64,000 nucleotides of DNA from Neisseriaceae bacterium (GCA_016864895.1 CP046107.1:310001-374000), one strand, 5' to 3'; shown: positions 40,881-50,479, numbered from the stretch's first letter. The notes: a model not told the origin generated them from the letters alone. Made by a program: numbers and translations.

Positions 40881-40903
40881 AAATAATGGCGAAGCCATTA
40901 TTT
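40881..40903. repeat. Perfect hairpin between the divergent rep and trbM relics
   Basis: 10-base arms (40881-40890 and 40894-40903) with a 3-base loop GAA. Next to it are short AC-rich repeats (CCAAGACC, AAACCT, AAAACC). The 250 bases to the left are nearly pure A/T. Confidence 0.65.
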
Positions 40904-41016
40904 CACATATAATGTATTACATATATCAGGCACATAAATAATAAAATTAAGGGTAGATCTAGTATAGGAAAAAATTTAATTTAAATTCACAAAATACCAA
41001 TACAAATAACCTTGTC

Positions 41017-41416
41017 ATTTTTTTTAGAATTTTGGGGGCTTTTTTATCTTTTTTTGTTTTTCCAAATTTTGTTAATGCTTCTGATGATTCTATTAATATT
41101 CTTACCGAAAAAAAACGTCTAGCTTGTGAGGCTATATTATATTATGTTTAAATTCCGTTGGCCAAGTAATACCAGAATGTATACCAAGCTTAGTTGCTTT
41201 TTATTCTATAAATAGGTTTAGACTTTGTTCTACTATTGCTCATAGAATTAAATTTTTAAAATGTATCCTAAAGTTGATGAATCTACTATTGAAAATTTAA
41301 GACAAAGGAAAGTTTTAGAACGGGAAAGAAAACGCACAATCAGAGAAAACGGGAATTATTCAGTTATTTTGGATAATAACGGGGAGGTTATTTATAAAAG
41401 AAAAATGTTTCGATGA
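41017..41416 (+). pseudogene. Conjugal transfer TrbM-like gene, broken by a 5-bp duplication
   Basis: First frame: hydrophobic signal, then A-S-D-D and I-L-T-E-K-x-R-L-A-C-E-A-I-L. Second frame resumes with C-L-N-S-V-G-Q-V-I-P-E-C-I-P-S-L and a Y-S-I-N segment, then K-F-L-K-M-Y-P and a charged tail to TGA 41414-41416. This follows TrbM (L-A-C-E-A-I-L-C-L-S-S ... E-C-x-P-S-L ... Y-F-S-I). The switch is at the tandem ATATT-ATATT near 41138-41148: removing one unit restores the frame. No ATG start is seen. Confidence 0.65.
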
Positions 41417-41510
41417 AAAAAGTATGTTTTTTATAATATTTTTTCAGTTTTTTTCTTTTAGTAAAAGTATTGATCTTATCATTGAGGAAAACAGTAAAAG
41501 ATATTATTAG
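41413..41510 (+). pseudogene. trbN-like (lytic transglycosylase) stub
   Basis: Starts with an ATGA overlap with the trbM relic stop. A signal-like hydrophobic stretch is split by a frameshift, then S-I-D-L-I-I-E-E-N-S-K-R-Y-Y meets a TAG. Position after trbM and the A/G-x-R-Y-Y pattern suggest the N-terminus of a TrbN-type transglycosylase. Weak. Confidence 0.3.
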
Positions 41511-42098
41511 GTATCAGCAGCAAGCAGTAACAAATCTCATTTGATTAATTGCAGTGTATCATCTATACGATCGTAGCGTAATTGAATATGTTCCAATATA
41601 AGACTTACCTATCTCATTTAACACAGTTTAGAGTGACTAACTCCTACCAGTTTTTTCTTTCCTTTACTCATTATTCTTTTTCTAAAATCTAAAGTAAAAT
41701 CTAATCCCCATATATACTTGAATCTAAAAAATCTGATAAATTAATGATGCATTTGTTAGTTCGGTAGGGTGATCTATATTAAGGTACTATAAAAATTATG
41801 TTGAAAAACAAGGAAGAGTTGAACATAATAAGTAGAAAAAATAGGAAGTCAAAAACGAAACTTGGCTCTTTCTTGGCTAACACTTAGAGTAAAGAAAACG
41901 CAACGTCAATTTATTGGAAAAGATTTCTAGTGCAGTAACAATCTTTCCTACTTAAAAATATATTAAACAAATATATATGTTATAAAAGTAAGTCATATAT
42001 ATTGGAATTCATTTAGTTACAAGGATAAAATATTTGGCAATTTTCTAGAAAACACTTACAATGCTAGCTTAAATATTTTTTACATTGAGGAAATTAGC

Positions 42099-42425
42099 AT
42101 GTTTGATATTGCATTTGCAGCTGAGCCAGCTGCTACTTCTAGTTTGTTGTCTGGTACTTTCTTAATCATTTCAATCTTTTTCTTATTTTGGTTTTTAATC
42201 ATTAGGCCACAATCAAAAAAAATAAAGGAACATCAAAACCTTATAAACTCACTACAACGTGGAGACAAAGTGTTAACTCACTCTGGTATCATAGGAAAAA
42301 TTACCAAAATCGGAGAAACTACTTTTACAATTGAGAGTGCCAATAATGTGGAATTACTAATCGACAAAAATTATATTACTAGAAAATATGAGCCAGTAAC
42401 TACTCAAAGTAAATCCTCCAAATAA
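42099..42425 (+). CDS. yajC: Preprotein translocase subunit YajC
   Basis: 108 residues. A single membrane segment about 18-40, then F-L-I-I-R-P-Q-x-K-K and the conserved G-D-K-V-L-T-x-S-G-I-I-G-K-I. Part of the SecDF-YajC complex assisting Sec export. Ribosome site GAGGAA is 7 bases before ATG. secD follows by 35 bases. Confidence 0.95.
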   Translation: MFDIAFAAEPAATSSLLSGTFLIISIFFLFWFLIIRPQSKKIKEHQNLINSLQRGDKVLTHSGIIGKITKIGETTFTIESANNVELLIDKNYITRKYEPVTTQSKSSK

Positions 42426-42460
42426 ATGTTAATACCTTAATACTTTTGAGATATAAAATT

Positions 42461-44320
42461 ATGAATCGTTACCCTCTTTGGAAATATATCTTAATTTTAG
42501 TTATTTTGGCTATTAGTACACTTTATGCCTTACCCAATATATTTCCTGAAACAGCAGCCGTACAAATTTCAGCCATCAAACAACCGGCAAAAGTCAATCA
42601 AGTGTTACAAGATAAAATTCTTAATGAACTGAAGAAAACTAATATAGAAACAAGTGGTTTTTTTATCCAAGATGATAGCCTAAAAATTTCTTTTAAAGAT
42701 CAAGAAACTCAAACAAAAGCCAGAGCCATTATTGAGGATATTTTAGGTAATAACTATGTTGTAGCACTTAATTTTATTCCTAGTATACCTAATTGGATGG
42801 CTCAAATAGGCGCTAAACCTATGTACTTAGGATTAGATCTAAGAGGTGGAATTCATTTTTTGATGCAAGTAGATATGGAATCAGCCTATAAAAAGAAGTT
42901 AGATTCCTACTCAACTGACATTAGAAGAATTTTACAAAATAATAAACTTAGAAATGGTGGTGTCAAAATTAATGGCAACACTATGAATATTACTTTTCAG
43001 GATCAAGATAAACTTACACAGGCTATTAATTTGATCAAAAAAAATATTCCCACTCTGACCAATATTATTTCAAACAGTGAAAGTAATTCTGTCATTATCA
43101 AAGTAGATCAAAAAGATTTATTGGAGATACAAACCAGTGTTATTCAGCAAAATATAAGTACTTTAAATAACCGAGTAAATGCATTAGGCGTTGCTGAGCC
43201 AATTATTCAACAATCAGGTCAAGATAGAATAATGCTTCAATTACCAGGTATTCAGGATACAGCCCAGGCAAAAAACATTATCGGTCGCACTGCAACTCTT
43301 GAAATGCGAATGGTTGCTGATGACAAATTACAACAACAAGCTATTAACGGAAATATTCCTATTGGCTACGAACTAATTGATTACCAACCTCAATCCAATG
43401 GCATTACTTATCCTTTATTGGTAAGTAAACAGATAGAATTAACTGGTGACAATATCAATAGTGCTATACCAGGTACTACGAGAATGGGACAAGCATCTGT
43501 TAACTTAAAATTAGATTCTAAGGGTTCTAGTATTTTTTATGATTTAACCAAAAATAATCGTAATAAAAGAATTGCAATGGTCTTAACAGAACAAGACAGT
43601 AAAGAAGTTGTTACCGCTCCTGTTGTCAATGAACCTATTCCTGCAGGCAATGTAGAAATATCAGGTAACATGAATTCTAAAGAAGCTTCTAATATCGCTT
43701 TATTGCTTCAATCCGGTTCTCTTGCAGCACCAATGAAAATCATTGAAGAAAGAAGTATTGGCCCCTCTGCCGGTCAAGAAAATATTGACAAAGGTTTTCA
43801 CTCTGTTTTATGGGGATTTCTGGTTATTATCATTTTTATGATTTTTTATTACCGTATATTTGGTATCTTTTCTGCTCTTTGTTTAGTCACCAATTTGATC
43901 ATGCTTATTGCTATTCTTTCGATCATTCAGGCTACTTTGACACTTCCGGGTATTGCAGCAATAGCTTTAACACTAGGAATGGCAATTGATGCCAACGTAC
44001 TAATTAATGAACGTATTCGGGAAGAATTGCGTATGGGAGATTCTCCTCAAACTGCCATATCAAAAGGTTATGATTTTGCTTGGGGAACTATCTTAGATTC
44101 TAATATTACTTCCTTAATTGCTGGTTTAGCATTATTGATCTTTAGTGGTGCGGGACCAGTTAAAGGGTTTGCTGTTGTACATTGTATTGGTATATTAACG
44201 TCCATGTTTAGTTCAGTGGTTGTATCTAGAGCTTTAGCCAATTTGTGGTATGGCAGAAATAAAAACTTAACGCATATCTCGATTGGTACAATTTATAAAT
44301 CAAATGGTGAAAAAGTATAA
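42461..44320 (+). CDS. secD: Protein translocase subunit SecD
   Basis: 619 residues from the ATG at 42461; the frame is open five codons earlier from a TTG. One N-terminal membrane segment, large periplasmic domains, then five C-terminal membrane segments. Seen: L-G-L-D-L-R-G-G near 128 and the RND-type G-M-A-I-D-A-N-V-L-I-N-E-R-I motif near 507-520. Uses proton motive force to aid export. Confidence 0.96.
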   Translation: MNRYPLWKYILILVILAISTLYALPNIFPETAAVQISAIKQPAKVNQVLQDKILNELKKTNIETSGFFIQDDSLKISFKDQETQTKARAIIEDILGNNYVVALNFIPSIPNWMAQIGAKPMYLGLDLRGGIHFLMQVDMESAYKKKLDSYSTDIRRILQNNKLRNGGVKINGNTMNITFQDQDKLTQAINLIKKNIPTLTNIISNSESNSVIIKVDQKDLLEIQTSVIQQNISTLNNRVNALGVAEPIIQQSGQDRIMLQLPGIQDTAQAKNIIGRTATLEMRMVADDKLQQQAINGNIPIGYELIDYQPQSNGITYPLLVSKQIELTGDNINSAIPGTTRMGQASVNLKLDSKGSSIFYDLTKNNRNKRIAMVLTEQDSKEVVTAPVVNEPIPAGNVEISGNMNSKEASNIALLLQSGSLAAPMKIIEERSIGPSAGQENIDKGFHSVLWGFLVIIIFMIFYYRIFGIFSALCLVTNLIMLIAILSIIQATLTLPGIAAIALTLGMAIDANVLINERIREELRMGDSPQTAISKGYDFAWGTILDSNITSLIAGLALLIFSGAGPVKGFAVVHCIGILTSMFSSVVVSRALANLWYGRNKNLTHISIGTIYKSNGEKV

Positions 44321-44330
44321 GAGGAAAAAA

Positions 44331-45266
44331 ATGGAATTATTTAGATTTAATAAAGAGATCCCTTTTATGAGTTATGGGAAAACTACTACAGTTATCTCCT
44401 TACTCATCTTCTTATTTTCTATTTTTTGTCTAACCTACTACAAACTTAATTTATCGGTTGAGTTTACAGGTGGTACGCTGATGGAAGTCGAATTTTCTAA
44501 ACCGGCTAAACTTAATCAAATTCGAGCAAAAATTGATGAACTAGGCTTAACTTCATCTCAGGTTCAATCAGCTGGTTCTTCAAAGAATGTGCTTATTAAA
44601 ATACAAAATGAAAACAACATAAAACCAGATACATTATCTAATCAAGTTCATGAAAAGCTATTACAACTCGATCCTGGTACACTTATCAAACAAACAGAAT
44701 TTATAGGCCCTCAAATTGGGAAAGAACTAGTAACTAACGGTATTTTGGCATTAGTAATGGTTTCAATTGGCATTATTACCTACTTAGCCATTAGATTTGA
44801 ATGGCGTTTTGCTTTAGCTGCATTAATTGCCAATGCCCATGATGTGGTTGTTATTTTAGGTTGTTTTGCATTTTTCCAATGGGAATTCTCACTCACTGTC
44901 TTGGCCGGCGTGTTGGCTGTGCTGGGATATTCTGTTAACGAGGCTGTAGTAATCTTTGATCGTATTCGTGAGAGTTTCAGAAACCCCCAAATGAGAGATA
45001 AAACAGTACCTGAAGTAATTAATAATGCTATTACTTCTACTATGAGTCGTACCATTATTACTCATGGGTCAACAGAAGTTATGGTACTTTCTATGTTTTT
45101 CTTTGGTGGTGACATTTTACATGGTTTCTCCATTGCCTTAACCATTGGTATCTTATTTGGAATTTACTCTTCAATCTTTGTAGGTAGTCCTCTATTACTA
45201 ATCTTTGGATTAACAAGAGAAACATTGGCTAAAAAGAATATTAAAAAGGAAGAAGCAGTCGTGTAA
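44331..45266 (+). CDS. secF: Protein translocase subunit SecF
   Basis: 311 residues from the ATG at 44331, which has AGAGGA upstream; an earlier in-frame start would overlap secD. Six membrane segments. Seen: V-E-F-T-G-G near 45 and G-Y-S-V-N-E-A-V-V-I-F-D-R-I-R-E near 200-215. Partner of SecD. Confidence 0.96.
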   Translation: MELFRFNKEIPFMSYGKTTTVISLLIFLFSIFCLTYYKLNLSVEFTGGTLMEVEFSKPAKLNQIRAKIDELGLTSSQVQSAGSSKNVLIKIQNENNIKPDTLSNQVHEKLLQLDPGTLIKQTEFIGPQIGKELVTNGILALVMVSIGIITYLAIRFEWRFALAALIANAHDVVVILGCFAFFQWEFSLTVLAGVLAVLGYSVNEAVVIFDRIRESFRNPQMRDKTVPEVINNAITSTMSRTIITHGSTEVMVLSMFFFGGDILHGFSIALTIGILFGIYSSIFVGSPLLLIFGLTRETLAKKNIKKEEAVV

Positions 45267-45308
45267 GCATAAGCTTACTCACTTTAAAATCTTATATGGT
45301 TACTAACT

Positions 45309-45941
45309 TTGATTGATTTTATTCTACATATTGATCAACATCTTAGCCTTTTAGTACAAAACTATGACGAGTGGATTTATCTAATTTTATTTGTCATTGT
45401 GTTTTGTGAAACAGGATTAATTATTACACCTTTTTTACCTGGCGATTCCCTAATATTCGCCGCAGCAAGCATTGCCACGATTGGTGGAATGAATATCTAT
45501 CTTTTATGGGGTATTCTGGTTATTGCTGCAATAGTGGGAGATGCGGTAAATTTTTCTATTGGTAAATATTTTGGAGAAATGATACCGTTTCATAATCCAG
45601 ATTCAAAGATTTTTAAACAAAAATATCTTATCCAAACTCAAACTTTTTATGAAAAACACGGGGGTAAAACCATTGTTATAGCACGTTTTATTCCTATTAT
45701 TCGGACATTTACTCCTTTTATTGCAGGTATGGGACAAATGAATTACTCTCAGTTTTTTCTTTATAACATAGTTGGTGCATTACTATGGGTAACTATTTTT
45801 TGCCTTTTAGGTTATTTTTTCGGAAATACTGAAATTGTACAAAACAATTTAAGTCTTATTTTAATTGTAATTATCCTGATTTCGCTATTACCTGTTATCA
45901 TTACTTTTATAAAAAATAGATTATCCAAATATCATGGCTAA
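45309..45941 (+). CDS. DedA family membrane protein
   Basis: 210 residues, TTG start at 45309 (no in-frame ATG upstream). VTT/DedA domain: F-x-E-T-G-L-I-I-T-P-F-L-P-G-D near 36-50 and the R-F-I-P-I-I-R-T-F-T-P-F-I-A-G-M-G core near 120-136. Four or five membrane segments. It overlaps the mutL start by 8 bases. It is a paralogue of the partial gene at the window start. Confidence 0.9.
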   Translation: MIDFILHIDQHLSLLVQNYDEWIYLILFVIVFCETGLIITPFLPGDSLIFAAASIATIGGMNIYLLWGILVIAAIVGDAVNFSIGKYFGEMIPFHNPDSKIFKQKYLIQTQTFYEKHGGKTIVIARFIPIIRTFTPFIAGMGQMNYSQFFLYNIVGALLWVTIFCLLGYFFGNTEIVQNNLSLILIVIILISLLPVIITFIKNRLSKYHG

Positions 45942-47787
45942 AATTCATCAATTACCTGACCACATTGTCAATCAAATTTCTGCAGGTGAAGTAATTCAAA
46001 GACCCGCTAATGCCTTAAAAGAAATAATTGAAAACAGTATTGATGCTGGCGCGACATCAATTCAAGTTGAATTAATAAATGGTGGTACAAAATTGATTAA
46101 AGTATTTGATAACGGTATAGGTATCGAGCAAGAAGATTTAACCCTAGCCTTACAACGTCATGCAACTAGTAAAATACAAAGTATACAAGATATACAAAAA
46201 ATTATAAGTATGGGATTTCGTGGCGAAGGTTTAGCCAGTATTGCTTCCATCAGTCGCTTAACACTAACCAGCAAGACAAACGTGTCAGATTATGCCTATC
46301 AAATATCTTCCTTTGATGGTAAGTTGAGTGAAGTAAGTATAACCTCTCACCCAAATGGAACCACCATTGAAGTATTAGATATTTATTTTAATGTTCCTGC
46401 TCGAAAAAAATTCCTCAAAAGTGAAAATACAGAATATTCACATGCACTAAATGTATTCGAAAAATTAGCTTTAGTACATCCAGAAATTGCATTTTCTTTA
46501 AAACATAATCATAAAATAATTCATGATCTACCCATACAGTCACTATTGGAAAGAATAGGTTCATTACTAGGACATGAGTTTATCAATGCTAGTCTGCCTA
46601 TTAATGAACAACACCCTACTTTAAAACTAAGTGGCTATATTGCTAAACCAACCTTTAATCAAGGTAATTCAAATAAACAACACATTTTTGTTAATCAGAG
46701 AATTGTCAAAGATAAGGTTGTATTACATGCTATTAAACAAGCCTACAAAGATGTCTTACATCAAGCCTTAACACCTGCATTTATATTATTTATAAATATT
46801 AACCCAGAAGATATTGATGTGAATATTCATCCAACTAAAACAGAAATTAAATTTAGAGAAAGCCAAGCCGTTCATCAGTTTGTGTATCATAAAATTAATC
46901 AAATACTACTTACGACTACCGCGGGTATACAAGAATCTATTAGCAATGTGTCCAACACCCTTGAACAGATATTTCGTACAGAAAAGAGTAATAGTAGTAC
47001 TTCTAATGACTATTTGTCTAATAGTAACAACAATATTTCTAATAGAAATTTTAATGCCTCGGTTTCCAGCTACTACACGAAAAATTATAGTACACCAAGT
47101 ACAATGATTCCTAAATCAAAACCTTCACAAGTACAAGACTATCTTAATTATTTAGAATCTGTTCAATCTGATAATGTATCCAAAAATCTTTGTGATACTG
47201 CCCCTCCTCCCCTTGGGTTTGCTATCGCTCAGTTACTAGACATCTATATACTAGCCGAAACAACAGATGGACTAATACTAGTTGATATGCATGCAGCTCA
47301 TGAACGAGTAAACTATGAATTACTTAAACAACAGGTAAAAAAAAATGGTATCCAAAGTCAACAACTTTTATTACCTCAAAGCTATGATGGTTCTGTAGAA
47401 GAAATTGAATTAATTAAAAATAACTTACATACTATTAATCATCTTGGTTTTTACCTCGAAGTAATTGATGAACAACTAATTAAAATTATAGCTGTCCCCC
47501 AACCTTTAATTAAAAGTAATGCTATAGAGTTAGTACAATCTGTACTTGAAGAAATAAAAGAGTTTGGACAATCGTACATTTCTGATAATCTGATTAACCA
47601 ATTACTAAGCAGTATGGCATGTCATGGTTCAATTCGTTCGGGGCGACGATTAACTATCACTGAAATGAATGCCTTATTAAGGGATATGGAAAATACTATT
47701 AAATCGAACCAATGTAATCATGGACGACCCACTTGGATAAAACTAAAACTAGATGACTTGAATAAACTATTTTTAAGAGGACAGTAA
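45934..47787 (+). CDS. mutL: DNA mismatch repair protein MutL
   Basis: 617 residues. GHKL ATPase: I-E-N-S-I-D-A-G-A near 35-43, D-N-G-I-G-I near 62, F-R-G-E-G-L-A-S-I near 94. The linker 345-410 is Ser/Asn-rich. The C-terminal endonuclease metal motif D-Q-H-A-x2-E-x4-E appears as D-M-H-A-A-H-E-R-V-N-Y-E near 450, so nicking activity is likely, with Gln changed to Met. C-N-H-G-R-P-T near the end. miaA follows in 5 bases. Confidence 0.95.
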   Translation: MAKIHQLPDHIVNQISAGEVIQRPANALKEIIENSIDAGATSIQVELINGGTKLIKVFDNGIGIEQEDLTLALQRHATSKIQSIQDIQKIISMGFRGEGLASIASISRLTLTSKTNVSDYAYQISSFDGKLSEVSITSHPNGTTIEVLDIYFNVPARKKFLKSENTEYSHALNVFEKLALVHPEIAFSLKHNHKIIHDLPIQSLLERIGSLLGHEFINASLPINEQHPTLKLSGYIAKPTFNQGNSNKQHIFVNQRIVKDKVVLHAIKQAYKDVLHQALTPAFILFININPEDIDVNIHPTKTEIKFRESQAVHQFVYHKINQILLTTTAGIQESISNVSNTLEQIFRTEKSNSSTSNDYLSNSNNNISNRNFNASVSSYYTKNYSTPSTMIPKSKPSQVQDYLNYLESVQSDNVSKNLCDTAPPPLGFAIAQLLDIYILAETTDGLILVDMHAAHERVNYELLKQQVKKNGIQSQQLLLPQSYDGSVEEIELIKNNLHTINHLGFYLEVIDEQLIKIIAVPQPLIKSNAIELVQSVLEEIKEFGQSYISDNLINQLLSSMACHGSIRSGRRLTITEMNALLRDMENTIKSNQCNHGRPTWIKLKLDDLNKLFLRGQ

Positions 47788-47792
47788 TTTAA

Positions 47793-48722
47793 GTGAATAA
47801 GCCCAAAGTACTAGCAATTATTGGCCCTACCGCATCAGGTAAAACTAACTTGGCTCTTGAGTTAGGCATGAAGTATCCGATAGAAATAATTAGCCTAGAT
47901 TCTGCATTAATATATCAAGATATGAACATTGGTACTGCAAAACCCAGTCAAAGGGAATTAGACCTTATAGTACACCATTTGATTGATATTATCACGCCAA
48001 TACAAAATTATGATGTAGCCAACTTTGTAAATGATTGTTCAGAACTAATCACTGAAATTAATAATAAGGGTAAAATAGCATTTATTGTTGGTGGGACAAT
48101 GATGTACTATAATGCCTTAGTCAATGGCTTAAACAAACTTCCCAATGCCGATAGTAATATCCGAATAGAAATTCAAAATAAAAAAAATGAAATAGGCATT
48201 TCTGCTCTTTATCAAGAATTATTAGACTTAGATCCCTTATCTGCCAATAGAATTAACCCTAACGATACCCAACGTATAGAAAGAGCGCTAGAAATATTTT
48301 ATCTTTCGGGTAAACCAATGAGTGAATTTTTCAATGAACAAAAAAAACAACATTGTTTTAATCAGATTCCTACAGTTGCATTAATACCTGATAATAGATC
48401 TAACTTACACCAACAAATTAAAATTAGGTTTTTACAAATGTTAAAGTTTGGTTTTATTGATGAGGTCATATATCTACAGCAAAAATATCCAGATCTAAGT
48501 TTAAACCTCCCCTCTATGAGATGTGTTGGATACCGACAAATATGGGAATATTTAGATGGAATGTATTCAAAAAATGAAATGCTTGATAAAGGAATTATTG
48601 CCACTCGACAGTTAGCTAAAAGACAATTAACATGGTTGAAAAAATTTAATATTGATATAGTCATTAATCCATATATCTCCTTAAAAGATAAATTGGCAGC
48701 TGTTGAAAAATTACTACAGTAG
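47793..48722 (+). CDS. miaA: tRNA dimethylallyltransferase
   Basis: 309 residues, GTG start at 47793 with AAGAGG 12 bases before. Adds the isopentenyl group to A37 of tRNAs reading U. P-loop G-P-T-A-S-G-K-T at 10-17, D-S-A-L-I-Y-Q-D near 37 (usual D-S-x-Q/A-x-Y). mutL-miaA order is conserved in proteobacteria. Confidence 0.95.
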   Translation: MNKPKVLAIIGPTASGKTNLALELGMKYPIEIISLDSALIYQDMNIGTAKPSQRELDLIVHHLIDIITPIQNYDVANFVNDCSELITEINNKGKIAFIVGGTMMYYNALVNGLNKLPNADSNIRIEIQNKKNEIGISALYQELLDLDPLSANRINPNDTQRIERALEIFYLSGKPMSEFFNEQKKQHCFNQIPTVALIPDNRSNLHQQIKIRFLQMLKFGFIDEVIYLQQKYPDLSLNLPSMRCVGYRQIWEYLDGMYSKNEMLDKGIIATRQLAKRQLTWLKKFNIDIVINPYISLKDKLAAVEKLLQ

Positions 48723-48765
48723 ATAATCACCTATTTTATATACGTAAACTTAAAAAGGATGATAC

Positions 48766-49845
48766 ATGTCTGAAAAAATACAAAAAGAATTACAACTTTA
48801 TAGGGAAAAAATTGACCATATCGACTTACGGTTACTTGAACTCATAAACGAAAGGGCTTCAATGGCTCAAAAAATTGGTGAAATCAAAGGAACCGCAGCG
48901 GTTTACAATCCAGAAAGAGAAGCAAAGGTTCTGAATCGTTTGAGAGAAAAAAATATAGGTCCACTATCTGATGAATCTGTTATTCGTTTATTCAGAGAGA
49001 TAATGAGTGAATGCCTAGCTTTAGAAAAACCACTAAGTGTTGCTTATTTAGGCCCACAGGGAACATTTACACAACAAGCTACTATAAGGCAATTTGGACA
49101 TGCGGCCAAAACAATCGCCTGTCAATCAATTGATGAGGCATTCCATCTGGTAGAAATAAGACAAGCAGATTATTTGGTTGTCCCCATAGAAAATTCAACA
49201 GAAGGTGGAGTAGGAAGAACTTTAGATTTACTAGTTTCAACACCTTTATTAGTGCATGGTGAGGTTACTTTAAGAATACATCACCAATTATTGTCCAAAG
49301 CCAATCAGCTAAAAGATGTTAAGAAAATTTTGGCGCACCCTCAAGCGTTAGCCCAATGCCATGAATGGCTAAATAAGAATTTGAACCTCGTTCCCAAAAT
49401 ACCTGTTAGTAGTAATGCTGAGGGTGCAAAAATAGCTCAAGATGATCCGAGTATTGCATCTATTGGCTCAATAATTGCTGCAGAAATTTATCAATTAAAT
49501 GTTTTAGGGTTCAATATTGAAAATGAAGCGAATAATAGTACCCGATTTTTAGCACTAGGTCATCAAACAACACAATCAACAGGCAATGATAAAACATCTT
49601 TAATTATATCTGCGCCCAACCAACCTGGCGCAGTTCACTATTTATTGGAACCTTTTTCACAACATAAAATTTCTATGTCCAAATTAGAAAGCAGACCTTC
49701 TAGAGGAGGCTTATGGGAATATATATTTTTTATAGATATAGAGGGACATATCCAAGATAAAAATGTTCAATTGGCATTAGATGAATTAAAAAAACGAGCT
49801 TCATTTGTTAAATGGATAGGTTCTTACCCCGTTTCCCCATTGTAA
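48766..49845 (+). CDS. pheA: Bifunctional chorismate mutase/prephenate dehydratase
   Basis: 359 residues. AroQ chorismate mutase about 1-88 (R-x-x-I-D-x-I-D, K-x3-G near 35), prephenate dehydratase about 92-270 (Y-L-G-P-Q-G-T-F-T, and N-S-T-E-G-G-V near 145), ACT domain about 280-359 with the phenylalanine-binding L-E-S-R-P. Makes phenylpyruvate for phenylalanine synthesis and is feedback-sensitive by family. Ribosome site AAAGGA. Confidence 0.95.
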   Translation: MSEKIQKELQLYREKIDHIDLRLLELINERASMAQKIGEIKGTAAVYNPEREAKVLNRLREKNIGPLSDESVIRLFREIMSECLALEKPLSVAYLGPQGTFTQQATIRQFGHAAKTIACQSIDEAFHLVEIRQADYLVVPIENSTEGGVGRTLDLLVSTPLLVHGEVTLRIHHQLLSKANQLKDVKKILAHPQALAQCHEWLNKNLNLVPKIPVSSNAEGAKIAQDDPSIASIGSIIAAEIYQLNVLGFNIENEANNSTRFLALGHQTTQSTGNDKTSLIISAPNQPGAVHYLLEPFSQHKISMSKLESRPSRGGLWEYIFFIDIEGHIQDKNVQLALDELKKRASFVKWIGSYPVSPL

Positions 49846-49933
49846 AATAAAAAAGGAGTAAACTTGCAATCAGATGCGTACTATTATATTATCTGGGATC
49901 CGAAATTATAGATTAGAAAAAAGGAATTAAATT

Positions 49934-50479
49934 ATGAAAAAAATTTTTGGTTTAAGTTTACTGCTATTATTGTTTCCACTGGTAGGTTGTAGTGACAAAA
50001 ACAAAACATCTACAAGTCCTGCAATAGAAGAAAACGCAGCCGTACATAATAGTACAATTGATAATGATAGTAAAGATTTAGATAATCAGATCGATCAAGC
50101 CTTAGAGGAAGCGTCAGATACTGTAAAAGAAGATTCTTCCCAAGCTAAATTAAAGGCTGAAACTGTGATTAATAATGAAGATACTCAAAGACCAGATGCA
50201 TCAGTTGAATCTGTTATAACAGAAGATGTAAAAGAAGCTACAAAAAATAGTTCAAAAGATGTTACTACTTCATTAAAAGAAGATGCCAAGAATTTGAAGG
50301 AAGAAGTAGAGGCTGATGCTGAAAAAGCTAAACAAGATATTGAGGCGAGCACCCAAAAAGTAAAAGAAAATATCGATAAAGCAATACAGCAGGCAAAAGA
50401 TTTTATCGACAATGAGAAAAATACACAAACAAATCTCGAAAAAAGTACTCAGCAGATTGATGAAGATGTCAAGCACTAA
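49934..50479 (+). CDS. Small acidic helical lipoprotein
   Basis: 181 residues. Lipobox L-V-G-C puts the lipid cysteine at residue 19. The mature part is Lys/Glu/Asp/Ala-rich with 11-residue-like repeats (E-x-A-K-x-D-I-E, K-E-N-I-D-K-A-I) in the C-terminal half, resembling amphipathic or LEA-type helices. No family recognised. Strong A/G-rich ribosome site. Similar in style to the coiled-coil lipoprotein at 28.7 kb. Confidence 0.7.
   Translation: MKKIFGLSLLLLLFPLVGCSDKNKTSTSPAIEENAAVHNSTIDNDSKDLDNQIDQALEEASDTVKEDSSQAKLKAETVINNEDTQRPDASVESVITEDVKEATKNSSKDVTTSLKEDAKNLKEEVEADAEKAKQDIEASTQKVKENIDKAIQQAKDFIDNEKNTQTNLEKSTQQIDEDVKH

Larger units (their letters stand above)
39312..42098. other. 2.8 kb graveyard of plasmid, IS and chromosomal fragments
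   Basis: No intact gene. Recognised pieces in order: acnB-like fragment (39403-39486), IS200/IS605-type right end (about 39976-40110), replication initiator relic (40246-40604, minus), AT-rich hairpin region (40605-40960), trbM relic (41017-41416) and a trbN-like stub (41413-41510). From 41511 to 42098 only decayed sequence remains, plus the yajC promoter region. Typical contents upstream of yajC (tgt) are missing. Confidence 0.7.

Noticed and set aside
41590..41720. Possible transposase N-terminus (D-F-R-K-R-I-M) on the minus strand
   Set aside because: Too short and interrupted; no inverted repeats or catalytic residues found around it.
45263..45278. Hairpin GTAAGC-ATAA-GCTTAC after secF
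   Set aside because: No T-run follows and the next gene is 30 bases away on the same strand; weak as a terminator.
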